Assembly (NCBI GenBank): GCA_038049695.1
Contig: CP142452.1
Coordinates: forward strand, 81,634,501 to 81,698,500
Source of the DNA: Cinnamomum chago
Lineage: Eukaryota > Streptophyta > Magnoliopsida > Laurales > Lauraceae
Length of the DNA: 64,000 nt
Direction of reading: 5' to 3'
Made by a program: the position numbers and the translations under genes. Every line of letters starts with the position of its first letter. Within the stretch, counting starts at the first letter, position 1. The notes under the pieces are model-generated. The model was not told the DNA's origin. It saw nothing but the letters and a program-made list of their open reading frames with translations, and searched no databases. Positions 1-14,800 of the stretch are shown piece by piece.

Positions 1-20
1 AGGTTCTATTCATTGTGCAG

Positions 21-3000
21 GTCAAGGGCTTCTACTGACGTTGAGGATGTAAATTTGGAGCTGAGTAAGCTCAAATGTAAGAAGGCATTGGAAACAATAT
101 TTGAAAGTGACAGGGAACTATTGTTGCAATCTGCTGCATGCCATGTTCTTCAGGCTGTGTTCCCAAAGAGGGAGACATACTATCTAGTAATCACCTTTTG
201 ATCCCACTATATATATTTATATAATAATAAACTTCATCTATTTTTATACACCTTAAATTGGTACTTAACATAAGTTTCTTTCAGGTGAAAGACACCATGC
301 GCCTTCTTGGAGTAGTAAATTCTTCCCCAATCCTTGCTTCAAGATTAGGGGTTGGTGGTGCAACAGCTGGTTGGGTGATTCGAGAGTTCACAGCCCAAAT
401 GCGTGCAGTTTCAAAGATTGCATTACACCGCAGATCAAACATGGCCACTTTCTTGGAAACTCATGGTATATTTTGTAGCCTAGATTGTCATTGTGCCATG
501 TCATTTTTACCACCCCTCTTTCAAAATGCTTATTTTTTCCACCTCCATTTTTGGTTGGTATTCTTGTTATTTAACTTCCAAAAAAATGGCTTGCTTATGT
601 TTGATCTTGGAGGAAGTTTGTCCAGTAAGGTTTGCTATGCTGCTTCTTTCTACTGTTCAGGTGTATCTCTGTAGTCTTCTTCTTCTCAAAGGAGAGGAAA
701 AACAAACTGCAATGTCAATAAAAAAAAAAAAACTTGATGTTGTGTTTTACATGATCATCCAATCGTTCCATCATTGGAGATTATTTTTTATTTATTTAAT
801 ATTATTACTTGTTTCTTTCTTTTTTATTTTGGTTATTGTTTATAGGATTTAAAGTTTCAAACTCACAATCTTGTGATTGCAATGTTAAGCACCTTCCAAT
901 TGCGTCCAGTTGTCCTATTGGGGGCATCATCTATTCATCTCATTCAAAAGGAATTTATCCTATTTTTAGACCATGAAGCATTGTGAGGTTGAATTCATGG
1001 CATATGAAGCAGTTGCACTTTCGCAAGAGGAATTTTTCCTTCACATTCTTCTGTAATCTGTAAATCAGGATCTTTGAAGAAGGTTGTCCACATGTTAAGC
1101 CAAAGACCTTTGAATGCCAGATTGATGGGACAAGGCTTATTTGATGATGATCCTTAATTGTATGAACACTTATCTGTCATTTCTGCTGTTTCAGGCTCTG
1201 GATTAGTTGATGGGCTGATGCAAGTTCTCTGGGGGATTCTGGATTTAGAGCAACCTGACACACAGACTATCAACAACATTGTCATACCTTCTGTGGAACT
1301 TATTTACAGTTATGCCGAATGCTTGGCGTTACATGGAAATGATGCAGCTGGTCACTCTGTTGCTCCTGCTGTTGTGTTACTTAAAAGACTACTTTTTGCT
1401 CCATATGAGGCTGTTCAGACTTCCAGCAGGTATATACTGCTACTGTATTATTTTCACATAAATGCACAGACTCTCTCTCTCTCTCTCAACTTTGGAATTC
1501 TGTAAGTGGTACTACTTTCTTGTTTCAGCTTGGCTATTTCTTCAAGGCTGCTTCAGGTTCCTTTTCCAAAACAAACTATGTTAGCAACAGATGATGTTAT
1601 GGAGAGTTCTGCATCGGCTCCTGTGCCATCTAATGTTACCAGTGCAACCGGTGGAAGTAACCCGGTTATGATTGAAGAAGATTCTACCACATCATCTGTA
1701 CAATACTGCTGCGATGGCTGCTCAACTGTTCCAATACTCCGACGCCGCTGGCATTGTAATGTTTGTCCAGATTTTGATTTATGTGAGGCTTGTTATGAAG
1801 TAATGGATGCAGATCGTCTTCCTCTACCACATTGTAGGGAACATCCCATGTCAGCAATTGCTATTGAAGTTGATGCATTAGGTGGCGAAGGCAATGAAAT
1901 TCAATTTTCCATGGATGAGTTGACTGATGCTGGCTTGCAGGTTTCGGCTGACATGAGCGTGCAGCATTCTCCACAATCAGTCCATCTTTTGGAACAAAAT
2001 GAGGCTGGAGAATTCCCTGCTTCTGTAATTGACCAAAGAATAGTTTCGATTTCTGCTTCGAAGCGGGCAGTAAATTCTTTGCTACTTCGCGAACTGATTG
2101 GGGAGCTCAGTGGATGGATGGAATCAACTTCCGGTGTTCGGGCCATCCCTGTCATGCAACTATTTTATAGACTGTCTTCTGCAGTTGGTGGGCCTTTTAT
2201 GGATAGCTCAAAACCTGAAAACTTGGATTTGGAAAAATTCATTAAATGGTTTTTGGATGAGATCAATATGAACAAGACCCTTGTGGCCAAAAATCGTACT
2301 TCCTTTGGGGAAGTTATAATCCTTGTTTTCATGTTCTTTACATTAATGCTTCGAAATTGGCATCAGCCTGGCAGCGATAGTTCTCTACAAAAATCAAGTG
2401 TAAATGCTGATATGCCCGATAAGAGTGCTGTTCAAGTTCCACTATCCACTTCTGCTGCTCCATCTTCCATTGATGATCAAGAAAAGAGTGAGTTTGCTTC
2501 CCAGTTGCTTCGAGCCTGCTCTGCACTAAGGCAGCAAGCTTTTGTGAATTATCTGATGGACATATTGCAGCAGTTGGTGCAAGTTTTTAAGTCCCCACCA
2601 ACAAACCTTGAAAGTGGTCATGGCTTGACTCCTGGATCAGGATGCGGTGCTATGCTGACAGTTAGAAGAGAGTTGCCAGCTGGAAACTTTTCACCTTTCT
2701 TTTCAGATTCATATGCTAAAGCTCACCGTACAGATCTTTTCATGGACTATCATAGGCTGTTGTTAGAGAACACTTTCCGACTGGTTTACAGCTTGGTTCG
2801 ACCAGAAAAGCATGACAAGTCCAATGAAAAAGAAAAGGTTTACAAGAGTTCTGTCGGTAAGGATTTGAAGCTCGATGGATATCAAGATGTGCTCTGCAGC
2901 TATATTAATAATCCACATACAACACTTGTGCGGAGGTACGCAAGAAGACTGTTTCTGCATTTATGTGGAAGCAAAACTCACTATTACAGTGTTAGGGATT

Positions 3001-6000
3001 CTTGGCAGCTGTCCAGTGAAGTTAAGAAACTTTACAAGCTTGCAAAAAAATCTGGTGGCTTTCAGAATCCTGTTCCATATGAAAGAAGTGTGAAACTGGT
3101 GAAGTGCCTGTCGGCTATATCTGAAGTAGCAGGGGCCAGGCCACGGAATTGGCAAAAGTACTGCTCAAGGCATGGAGATGTTTTGTCCTCCTTGATGAGT
3201 GGGATATTTTATTTTAGTGAGGAGACGGTAATTCAGACACTGAAACTTTTGAATCTGGCCTTCTACACAGGTAAAGACATGGGTCATCCTGTACAGAAAA
3301 CTGAAGCAGGGGATGTTGGGACAAGCTCTAATAAAGCAGGGACACAATCTGGAGATTCAAAGAAGAAGAAGAGAAGTGAGGATGGAAGTGAAACAAGTCC
3401 AGAGAAATCGTATCTGGATATGGAGCAGGCTGTGGAAATCTTCTGTGATAAGAATGGGAGCATCTTAAGGCAATTTATTGATTCCTTCTTACTGGAATGG
3501 AATTCATCAACTGTGCGCCTTGAAGCCAAGTGTGTTCTGTATGGTATCTGGCATCATGGAAAGCAGTCTTTCAAGGAAACCCTGTTAGTCGCATTGTTGG
3601 AGAAAGTGAAAGCTCTACCTATGTATGGTCAAAATATTGTTGAGTATACTGAACTGCTAACCTGGTTGTTGGGGAAGGTGCCTGATACTAGTTCAAAGCA
3701 GCAGGATACAGAACTAGTAGGTCGATGCTTGACTCCTGATGTTATAAAGTTTATTTTTGAGACACTTCATTCTCAAAATGAACTTTTGGCCAATCACCCA
3801 AATTCACGTATATATACCACTTTAAGTGGCTTGGTGGAATTTGATGGATATTATCTTGAAAGTGAGCCTTGTGTGGCTTGTAGCTGCCCGGAGGTGCCGT
3901 ACAGCAGGATGAAGCTGGAAAGTCTTAAGTCTGAGACAAAGTTCACCGACAACCGTATAATTGTGAAGTGTACTGGGAGCTACACTATTCAGACTGTGAC
4001 CATGAATGTTCATGATGCTCGGAAGTCAAAATCAGTAAAAGTTTTGAACCTGTATTACAACAATAGACCCGTGGCTGATTTGTCAGAGTTGAAGAACAAT
4101 CGGTCCTTGTGGAAGCGAGCAAAGAGTTGCCATCTTTCTTTCAATCAAACGGAATTGAAAATAGAGTTTCCCATACCCATAACCGCTTGTAATTTCATGA
4201 TTGAACTTGACTCATTCTATGAAAATCTTCAAGCTTCCTCCCTTGAGTCATTGCAGTGCCCCCGTTGCAGCCGATCTGTGACTGATAAGCATGGTATTTG
4301 CAGCAATTGCCATGAAAATGCATATCAATGTAGACAATGCCGTAATATCAATTATGAGAATCTTGATTCTTTTCTTTGCAATGAATGTGGGTACAGCAAA
4401 TATGGCCGGTTTGAGTTCAATTTTACTGCAAAGCCAAGTTACTTATTTGATAACATGGAGAATGATGAGGATATGAAAAAAGGGTTGGCAGCTATTGAAT
4501 CAGAATCGGAAAATGCTCATAGGAGATATCAGCAACTTTTGGGGTTTAAGAAACCTTTGCTTAAGCTGGTATCAAGTATAGGTGAAAATGAGATGGACTC
4601 ACAACAGAAGGATTCGGTTCAACAGATGATGGTTTCTGTGCCTGGTCCATCATGTAAGATTAACCGTAAAATTGCTCTACTGGGTGTGCTATATGGTGAG
4701 AAGTGCAAGGCTGCATTTGATTCTGTCAGCAAAAGTGTACAGACATTGCAAGGGCTTCGTCGGGTTTTGATGAGCTATCTTCACCAGAAACATTCTGACA
4801 GTGCAATGACTTCATCAAGATATGCAATTCCCAAGTCACTAAATAACTGCTATGGTTGTGCTACTGCATTTGTTACACAGTGTCTGGAGTTGTTACAGGT
4901 ACTGTCAAAGCATCCAAACTGCAAGAAGCAGCTTGTAGCATCTGGCATCTTGTCTGAGTTGTTTGAGAATAATATTCATCAGGGTCCCAAAACAGCTCGA
5001 ACTCAGGCAAGGGCTGTTCTCTGTGCTTTCTCCGAGGGTGATGCAAATGCAGTCGCTGAATTGAACAGTTTAATACAGAAGAAAGTCATGTATTGCCTTG
5101 AACACCATCGTTCCATGGACATTGCACTAGCGACCCGTGAGGAGTTGTTATTACTTTCAGAGACATGTTCTATGGCAGATGAATTTTGGGAGGCAAGGTT
5201 ACGTGTTGCTTTTCAGCTGTTATTTTCTTCCATTAAACTTGGCGCCAGGCATCCTGCTATTTCTGAGCATGTTATTCTTCCTTGTTTAAGAATTATATCT
5301 CAGGCGTGCACTCCCCCAAAACCTGATACAGCAGACAAAGATCATGTAATGGGAAAACCTGCTTCCAATTCACAATTAAAGGATGACCATAGTGTAAACC
5401 CAACCTTGAGTGGCCCCGTCAATGCAAGTAAGGTTCCATCTGAGTCATCTGAAAAACATTGGGATAGCTCTCGGAAGAGTCAGGATATCCAGCTATTGAG
5501 CTATTCTGAGTGGGAAAAAGGTGCTTCATATCTTGATTTTGTCAGAAGGCAATACAAAGCCTCTCAAGCAGTTAAAGCTACTGCACCGAAGTCTCAACGA
5601 GATCCTCAGAGGCTCGATTACCTTGCTCTCAAATATGCAGTTAGATGGAAACGCCTTGCTTGTAGGAGGACGGCAAAGAGTGATTTCTCGGCATTCGAGC
5701 TAGGGTCATGGGTCTCGGAGTTGGTGTTGAGTGCTTGTTCACAATCTATAAGATCAGAAATGTGCACGCTGATTAGTTTGCTTTGTGCTCAGAATTCATC
5801 CAGACGGTTCCGTTTGCTTAACTTACTCATGGACCTCTTACCTGCTACTTTATCTGTTGGTGAAAGTGCAGCAGAATATTTTGAATTGCTCTTCAAGATG
5901 ATAGATTCGGAGGATGCACGGTTGTTCCTGACTGCAAAGAGGTGTTTAACTACAATATGTAGGTTGATAACTCAAGAGGTGGGCAATGTTGAATCACTGG

Positions 6001-9000
6001 AGAGGAGCCTTCATATTGACATATCTCAAGGTTTTATCCTTCACAAGCTCATAGAATTACTCAGCAAATTTCTTGAGGTGCCTAACATAAGATCCAGGTA
6101 TATCTACTCATTTATTATTTTTCAAGTGTTTAATAGTTGTCTTTATACAGTTTGTTAATCATTTGTCAATCATTTTGATCCTGAGGATAGATTCATCAGA
6201 GATGATTTGCTATCTGAAGTATTGGAGGCTCTTCTTGTCATTCGAGGCCTGATAGTGCAGAAGACAAAATTGATAAGTGATTGTAATAAGCTTCTGAAAG
6301 ACCTTCTTGATAGTCTTTTGCTGGAGAGCAGTGAAAACAAACGGCAGTTCATCCGGGCATGTATTTCTGGTCTGCAAACCCATGGAGAGGAAAGAAAGGG
6401 AAGGACTTCTCTGGTAAGGGAGGGAATACTAGCTAACTCATATTATGTTTCTACTTTCATTCAAAGTCGTTAGCTTGGTTAGCACTTATATTCTCAGGCT
6501 AGCTCTGCGACAAATGTTAGTTTTTAGGTTGACAATTTTACTTTGCAACATCATTGGTTCTTTTTGATGCGTAGAGGTTTCCAAGAAAGGAGTCTTCATT
6601 AGTTTTCTCTGGTTGTGTGATTCGAATAAAGATAGTTAACGGATGCTCTCTCTGCTATTGTCTTACCAAGGTTCAATGTTCTATGCAGTTTATTTTGGAG
6701 CAACTCTGTAATATGATCTGCCCTTCAAAGCCTGAGCCTGTTTATCTTTTGATTCTGAACAAGGCACACACCCAAGAAGAGTTTATCAGAGGGTCAATGA
6801 CTAAAAATCCCTATTCCAGTATCGAGATTGGTCCACTAATGCGAGATGTCAAGAATAAAATTTGCCATCAATTGGATCTGTTAGGTCTCCTCGAAGATGA
6901 CTATGGAATGGAACTACTAGTTGCTGGTAATATAATTTCTCTTGATCTGAGCATCTCTCAGGTTTATGAGCAAGTGTGGAAGAAGTCACATAGTCAATCA
7001 GCAAATACTGTGGCCAGTAGTCCTCTAATGTCTTCTGGTGGATTTACACCCATCAGAGATTGCCCACCAATGACAGTTACTTACAGGCTTCAGGTTTGTT
7101 ACTCCACCTATGATTTCCACTAATTCATATCCTTTTTCATCATCTTCATGTTTTTATAAGGGTTTTCTTTCTTCAGTATCGTAATTTTAATATTGAATAT
7201 TGCAATACCATGCTAGCTTCTAAGTTATAATGAAAATTCCAACTTTATTATCTATTATTCATCTCATTTCAGTCTCTAGGTTTTTGGACTTAGTGTGCTA
7301 TCTGAATCTCATAAATAGAGTTCCACCTTCAATGTCATGGAATTCACTAATGGAGTAGTGACTTGTGAAATGAGCTGATATTCCTCAATGGTATGCATGT
7401 GTATAAATGTGCTTTTGCTTCTTATGCCTGTGTTTTTGGCTATGTTATCTGTATGCATGTCTCTTTATGCTTGTGTGTTGGGTTCTCTGCATGTTTGGAT
7501 TTTATGTATAGTTGGAACTTTTAGTGTCTTTAGAACTAGTTGTATAAAACAAGGTTGTCTATTCCTTGCCAAAAAAAAAAAAAGACATCATATTTCAAAA
7601 CATCCAGTCAACCCATGTTAAAAGGTCAGGGCCTATCATTGAGTTTATGTAGTTGATAGGTATGTAATTTTGGAAAATTAAGTATGAGCTACATATGCTA
7701 TTGGCTTTTACGAAGTCACGTTTAGATTTTACGTATGGTTGGAACTTTTATTGTCTTTAGAACTAGGTGTATAAAACAAGATACCTAATTCCCGCAAAGT
7801 ATTATACATCATATATTCAAACATTTAGGAGTCATTCGTCTTTTGCACATGATAGTAAAATGGGTTTTGCATATGCAGATGTTGCACATGGGAAACACAT
7901 TACCATGTTTTTCAAAATCACCGTTCTCACATGAGTAAATGAGTACATCCAAATTCCAATGGTCTTAGATTTATTTTGGATTTTTTGGACACTTTCACGA
8001 ATTTCTTAAAATCCATATTGGGCGTGTTTGGCACTTTACTAGTAAAATTAAAGTGAAGTGAAGCCTCCATTATCACCGTACATCCAAACACGCCTGAATT
8101 AAGGTATGAAACTAAAATGTCATGATATTTACCATTATGAAAAGAGTACCGAATGGTTCGGATCATGAATTGGAGGCCCACGGAAGTGCTGAAAATTAGA
8201 TCTATAGTTTGGGACTTTTTCACAAATTACTCTAAATCTTAGATAATCAGGTTAAAGATCTTGGGGTTTATTAGTCCAATAAATAAATTGAATGGTTGGA
8301 TTACAGATATGGGGCCCACAGGAATAAAAAAAAGAAAGGTGTTTGATGGGCCCCTTATGAGTTAGGAATGCAATAATTGTGTAAGAAGTGTATTGGTGCC
8401 TTTTGCAAGCGAGGTGTGAAAGTGATTTTCTCGCCTATTCATGTGTGAGAATTTTTGTTTGTAAATGGCCTTATTTATATACCATTTTCGCACCTTATTT
8501 ATGCATGTGATGTGTAAATGAAATCAAACAAACATGATGATGCTTAACCATTATGCATCGGAATCATTTACATATGTAAATGACTGCAAACATATGATAT
8601 GACCCCTTAGTGAACCCATGTCAGAAAGTAGGGGCCCATCGTTTAGCTTATGGCTGATAGGCTGCATGTATATCACTTTGGAAAAGTTAAACATAAGGTC
8701 AAACGCTGTTGGCTCTGACAAAATCTCTTCCATATTATTTATTAATTTCACCATCATGTTCTACATTTCGTTTCTTGCGCCCAATTTGTTCTAGCAGTTT
8801 GATTACCCTTAACCTCTTGCTATTATTGTCACGACCCAAATTCCGGCGCCCTGTCGGATTTCGGATCGTGATTATTTAGCAATATTCACCACGCATTCAT
8901 CATATAACTTCCACAAGAAATTAGGCATTTAGTTCAAAAATATAATTCTATGAAATTAGGCATTTAGTTCAAAAATATAATTCTAATTAAATTATAAAAG

Positions 9001-11765
9001 TCAAACAATATTAAAAATCTCTGAATAATCAAAATTTCCATATTCTGATTCAATTCAAAGATGACCTAAAACATTGAATAAAATTCCCTAAACAAGGGCT
9101 AATTTCTCTATCAACTATTTGAACTTTTCCCGTTCTCTCTCTTCAACCACGCATGTCGAGATCTACATGTTGAACGTCGTTTTGCTCTTGCCCACCCACA
9201 ATGTGATTACCTTAAGGGGGCAACACAATATTAGTGACATTGGTGAATGAATTTTCCTAATTAACAATACAACACAACACATAGTATCACATAAACGTAC
9301 AAATTTCAATTAACAAGTCAAGTACTATTAAAAGCTCCTTCCATTACATACTCGTGCCCCATGCATCTTACCACGCCACCAAGGCTAATTATACACATGT
9401 CTACCGGCCACCATGGCCTTGTCCCATCATTCCCGTCCACCAAGGACCAGCCAATACAATGGCCGCCATGGCCAAAAGCCATCAATCATCCGGACACCAA
9501 GTCCAACATCCCATGTCTGGGATCCAAAGTTCAATATGGCATAACCTCATAACAAGCATAACTCAGTATTATTATTAATAACTACACAATTAGCAGTGTG
9601 GATCCAACCCCTATACAATTCACTGGTTGCTGCCCCACTTCTAATCATAATTGGTATTGATTGGCATAGGGGTGGCCCACACACAACACCAGTTAATCAT
9701 AGTACATATAATTAATCACGGTTCTTATAATTCATCACAGTCCATACAATTATTATAAACCACACAGAACCTTAATTAATTTGGATAAAAGGGTAAGATG
9801 GTAATTACATATCAAATCTAAGGCTATCTCCCAAATCACAGAACCCATCGAGCCATGTGTATTAGTGTATACACAATACACAGGCAGCAAGTGTCTCACA
9901 CCTGAAGGCACCTAATTACAAAATCCAGTGGGTCCCCCTTGGCTATTCCAAGATCAGCCATGCTCCCTAGGGTCGCCCAGAGCCCCATAAGAAGTCTTAC
10001 GGTTATGATTCAACATCTGATATCCATACTGAGTCCTATAACCTTAATTGATACCAGAAATCCCTTACAATAGGTCTCATGCCTCATACATATGGAATTT
10101 CTGGATGATGGGGCAGGTGGGGCCCACTCCACATGCGACTACCACCAACTAGTCGCCCCTGGGCCCCCTTCAAGATGTGGGGTACTGATCAATGATCAAG
10201 TGGGCCCAGTGGTTTCAGAACTACTATCGACCAAAACTGAGTTACTTTCTTTAGTCACGCCTCTGAGATTTGAAGTGCATGGATGGTGGGCCAAATAGGG
10301 CCCACTTCGAATGGGTTCAGCACTGCAGTGGTCGACCATGGTCCCCTTTCAGATCCCTGGTCCAGATTTCTGGTCAAGTGGGCCAAGTGGTCCCACAACT
10401 ACAAACGACCAAAACTGGTCTTGTTGTCGCTGGAACTGGGAAATCCAGTTCTGACTGGTTTCTCTCTTGCTGATCCCCACTCTTTCCATCTTATAGACAT
10501 GGTGAGCATATTAATTATAAGAATCATCTCATCATATCACAACGACAGAACCTTGAGTTTTGTTCCATCAAACACCAATTCCAGTGTCGACATGTATTAA
10601 AGCATCACCGAACAGTTGATAGATTTAGATTTAGCAAGTCATAAGGAGGATTCACTCACTTCCGGTATGTGATTGTTGCGTTTGCAATGTGAGGGTGCGA
10701 ATAGGACATCCGCTGATCGCTCTTTCACTGATTGCCTTCTTCTTCTCCTGAATTTCAGCCAACAAGACCCTCCTCTCAGATTTTCTCTCAAAGGAAAGAA
10801 GGAGAAGATTGAATGATACTACTAGGGCCAATGGCTGCTTATTTATAATGCACAATGGGTGAAGGTAGAGTCCTTCACAAACAGAACTTAGAGTTCTCAA
10901 AATACAACTCATGCAAGCCACTAAGTTGAGTTGATGTACAAGTCGTCTTCTAACCCTAAGATTAACCCACATGGCTTCTTCTAATCCATTAAGGATTAAA
11001 CAACTAATTTATACAACAGCCAAGGTCTAAGGGTCCCACCCGGGCCCTTTTACTAATTGTTTCCCATCCCAATTCCCCACATGGTATAGGATATTACAAT
11101 TATCAAGTCTAATTCCATCTTGATTCCTGAATGTTTGTGTATGTTTTTATAATATAATTACCACGATCAAGTCTAATATCATCAATCTGGGTCAGGTAAA
11201 CATAATATAAAGATTGGGTTCAAATTATTTTTATTTTCTTTTCAATATACATCATCGTCTTCAGAGCCTTAGACTAAACATAATATAGATCTGTTGATCC
11301 ATATTATTTTTTTCCTTTTATAAACATAATATAAAAGATTAGGGTTAAATGATTTTGGGTGGAGGAAATGATAGGGCTGTCACTGTGGATAGCACGCCTA
11401 CTCCCACAGCTCCACCCAAGCAGGGTAAGCAGGTTATCTTCATCTTTCCTGGCCACTAGACCAACTGGCCGAGAAAAAAAAAATTGGGGGGAAAGAGCAG
11501 TGTTAGAGGGTGTGTCTATTCCTGAATTGAAGAAAAAGACTGATTTGGGGGTAGAACTGGACCTTCTCAAGCAGATAATTATACATACAGAAATTGTTTG
11601 TGTATTTTATGATCTGTGAAGTATGTAATTATAAATATATCAGAATCTCATCTTGAGACTACAACCTGGAGCTGCTTCATGTTTTATACTATAGTATCGC
11701 TAATATTTTTTCCTGCTTGTCGACTCCTTTTATGCATCTGTTCTTTGTCTATCCGTTACTATGTG

Positions 11766-11810
<45 letters not shown>

Positions 11811-14800
11811 GGTTGTAATTTCGCATGACTGGCCATTCCTGTGCTAAGCCCAGGAAGCCTGACTGGGCCTGGAAGATCTGAATTGGACTTGGCAGGGTGT
11901 GATGGTCCAGTAGCTTGGGCTTCTCTCTTGCTTGTCAGTGTTGTATCAGTTAGGTTACTCCCTACTTAGATTTCAATGAAGTGACAGGAGCTACTGTTTT
12001 GGCTTGAATTATATCCCGTCTCCAAATTCTAGTTGACTAATGTTGAAAATTAATGACTAAAGATGTATATTCTTTTTCCTGTGGCCTATTTTTGGTTGCC
12101 TGGACAGTGGATGGTATGTTCTGTTCATTCTAGTAAGAATTATAACTTCACATGCGTATTTAATCGTGCGTCAGAATCTTTATTGGAAATTTTCCCATCA
12201 CTATGTGACCCATATATTATTCTTTCGAAGAATGTATGAAAGTGTTTTTTTTTATATTTTTTTTTAATGGAATACTCCATGCAATCTTATCTGAATTATA
12301 TCATCTTGCTAATACTGGCAGGGACTTGATGGTGAAGCTACTGAACCCATGATCAAAGAATTGGAGGAGGAAAGGGAGGAATCTCAGGACCCTGAGGTTG
12401 AGTTTGCAATAGCAGGTGCTGTTCATGAGTGTGGTGGACTAGAAATTATTTTGAGCATGATCCAGGTGTGTATCTTTACTTAAATCACTTGGATATCTAA
12501 AGTTAATCTATTTTGTTTTTACGATTTTTTCAGAGGTAAGATCTATTTGTTATCAAGTGGATTTCCCATGCATGATTGAGAACTGTGTCTAGCTTTAATT
12601 GTAGTTGGAATTATGAATTTAGCATCACAGATGAACAACTCCTTTAAACATATCTTGGCTCCTTAATGCTTTAGGGGAGTTGTTCAGATTCACTGAAGGT
12701 TGCTGAAAGTTGAATGAGGAGGTCGTGCCAATATTGTTGCAGTATATATTGAAGTTTCTCTTGCGCTGGATGTATTTTTTTTTAATCTCTTGTTAGTACA
12801 AAAAAGAAAAAAAAGAAAAAAGAAAAACGGATTTCTTTTGTTTTGTTTATGCCTCTGAGTCTCTGACATTTAAATTTTGATGTTGTTTTCTAATAAAATT
12901 TAATGGAGTCTTTGGTTTTTTCACAAGTGATTTTGTTGTAAGTTGTAACATTGGGTTTATTCATTCTCATTTTCCAGTATTTTTTGAGCAACTTGACATG
13001 ATTTGCATGTGCAATTTTTTTAAATAGAGGTTCCAACAGGAAATAATGGTTGGACATCAAAATTTTCCTGGTGAAACAACTTCCTTTATTTAGTTTTGGA
13101 AAATTGTGGGCAAGTAATTGGTGCTTTTTGACCAAGTTGACAGAGGCATTGAAGGCTCTTTGGAGACCACTTGTGGACTCCCATGGGCCACGTGGCACAT
13201 TCTCTACTTGAGCTGGAAACACACAGGTCATTCAGTTTGCTTCCACTATTTTTGTGGTTTTACTCATTTTGATCATATGTTGCTCCTTGAGGTCTTTCAC
13301 GATTAAATGTCTTCTGTAGGTAGATAAGTAACAGTGATAACCATTTACAAAAGGGATAAGTAACACCCATCTTACACAGTTCAACTGGCCACTGAATACA
13401 GCTGCTAATTTTGTTGACTATGCTTTGTGGCTCAGGGTCACAGGCCAACATTTTCTCCCACTTGGTTATAGGGGCAGCTGCATGTGCATTTCATCATCAT
13501 CTTTCCTGCAATTTTAAATCCGTTCATTTAAAAATATTCATTTTGGCCCATTTGGTCAGGTTCGTGCAGGAAAAAAAGCCTTTTGTTTGTCAGCTGCCTT
13601 AAGAAACATTTGTTGAATCCTGGATTTCATTTATTACTATCTTGTAATGTGCTACCCAAGGATCAAAATAGTGGTTGTGATGGGAGTAGTGGCCTGTAGC
13701 CAAAACGCTACATAGCGGGCGATATGTAGCAATGTAGCTGTGTCAAGTGTGAATTGAAAAAGTAGTCAAAAAGTTTTGAAAAAATATTAAAAAAATTCTG
13801 AATATTGGAAAATGTTAGAATTTGATGTTTTTTCCTATATTAACTAAGATAGGGGGATGTAGCGGTTCCTTCAATGCATAGAAGTTCTATGTTGCTGAAT
13901 GATTATAAAATAAGAGTATTGATCTAATTTTAACTATGTATTTATGTTAGTTTGGTATACTAAGTTAGAACCTATCATGCATTTCTAAATTCATAATTCA
14001 AATAAGTAATTTAGCACAATCGTAGATAACAAAGGATATATAAATTATAAAGTAATGCTTAAAAAAGTTTGAAGTTCAAACCAAATGACAAATTAAGTTT
14101 CATCAAAACAAACAATGTAATATTGTTGAGAGTAGTGAAAAGAATGCCTCTACCAAAGGGAGTGTTTGCTAGGACATTACCTAGAGAAGAGCCCTTGAGA
14201 GGAACTCTCTGGATTGGCTTCAATTTAGCAAGATCTTATGTGTTTTGGTGTTCTTTTAAGCATAGAAGGGTAGAAGAGTTGCATAGAAATGTTTATTTGG
14301 AGAGAAGAAGGAAAGAAATAAACCTTACTATGTATTTTAATTTTTTTTTGGAAAGTAGCTATTAGTGACACTCTATAGCGGCTGCTATGGATGAGAACGG
14401 CACTAAATCCAATTATGACCGGTACGCATAGCGGCTGCTATTTTGATCCATGATGCTACCAACTCTTTTCAGCTACTTTTCTGGAGGATGACTTGCCAAT
14501 TGGAGCCCCTATTCCTGTCCAAACTTGACTCTGAGCCAAACAAATCCCTTGGGTTAAGTGCTATTCTTTAAGGTTGTGTTGCCTCTCTTTCCGCAGTTTC
14601 AAGGGCATCTTTACTTTACAAATACCAAATTCAACTTTCTTTGTGTGTTTGATAATTGGATGTTTAACGATTTTGTTCTGTTGCTTGGATATTATGATGC
14701 ATTGACGGTGAAAAGTTTAACCAATCACCTAGGAATGAGATGAGATTAAAAAAAAGTTTAAGATTCTCATATATAATGATCATGTGCAAAACTGTGATCC

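Larger units (their letters stand above)
8827..11098. mobile_element. Solo LTR of a long-LTR retrotransposon, in BIG intron 6
   Basis: The 2,272-bp element begins TGTCACGACCC and ends TTACA (TG...CA). It is bounded on both sides by the 5-bp direct repeat ATTAT (8822-8826 and 11099-11103), as expected from LTR-retrotransposon integration. There is no internal coding region and no second copy of the terminus, so it reads as a solo LTR left by LTR-LTR recombination. LTRs beginning TGTCACGACC are common in plant Ty3/gypsy elements; the lineage is not resolved. The intact target duplication argues for moderate age. Confidence 0.82.
7094..12321 (+). other. BIG intron 6 (5.2 kb, inflated by insertions)
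   Basis: The longest intron in the window, flanked by in-phase exons that end TYRLQ and resume GLDGEA, contiguous in Arabidopsis BIG. It holds a diverged dispersed repeat (about 7905-8600) with a small MITE inside it, a 2.3-kb solo LTR (8827-11098) and a (CT)n microsatellite (11768-11809). An 86-codon open stretch near 11359-11619 resembles nothing I know and is probably chance. Confidence 0.9.

Noticed and set aside
11359-11619. 86-codon open frame in BIG intron 6
   Set aside because: Overlaps an open frame on the other strand, lies inside an intron and has no motif.
14069-14365. Possible transposase fragment in the hAT-type element
   Set aside because: No hAT dimerisation-domain or BED-finger motif could be seen in the 98 codons.
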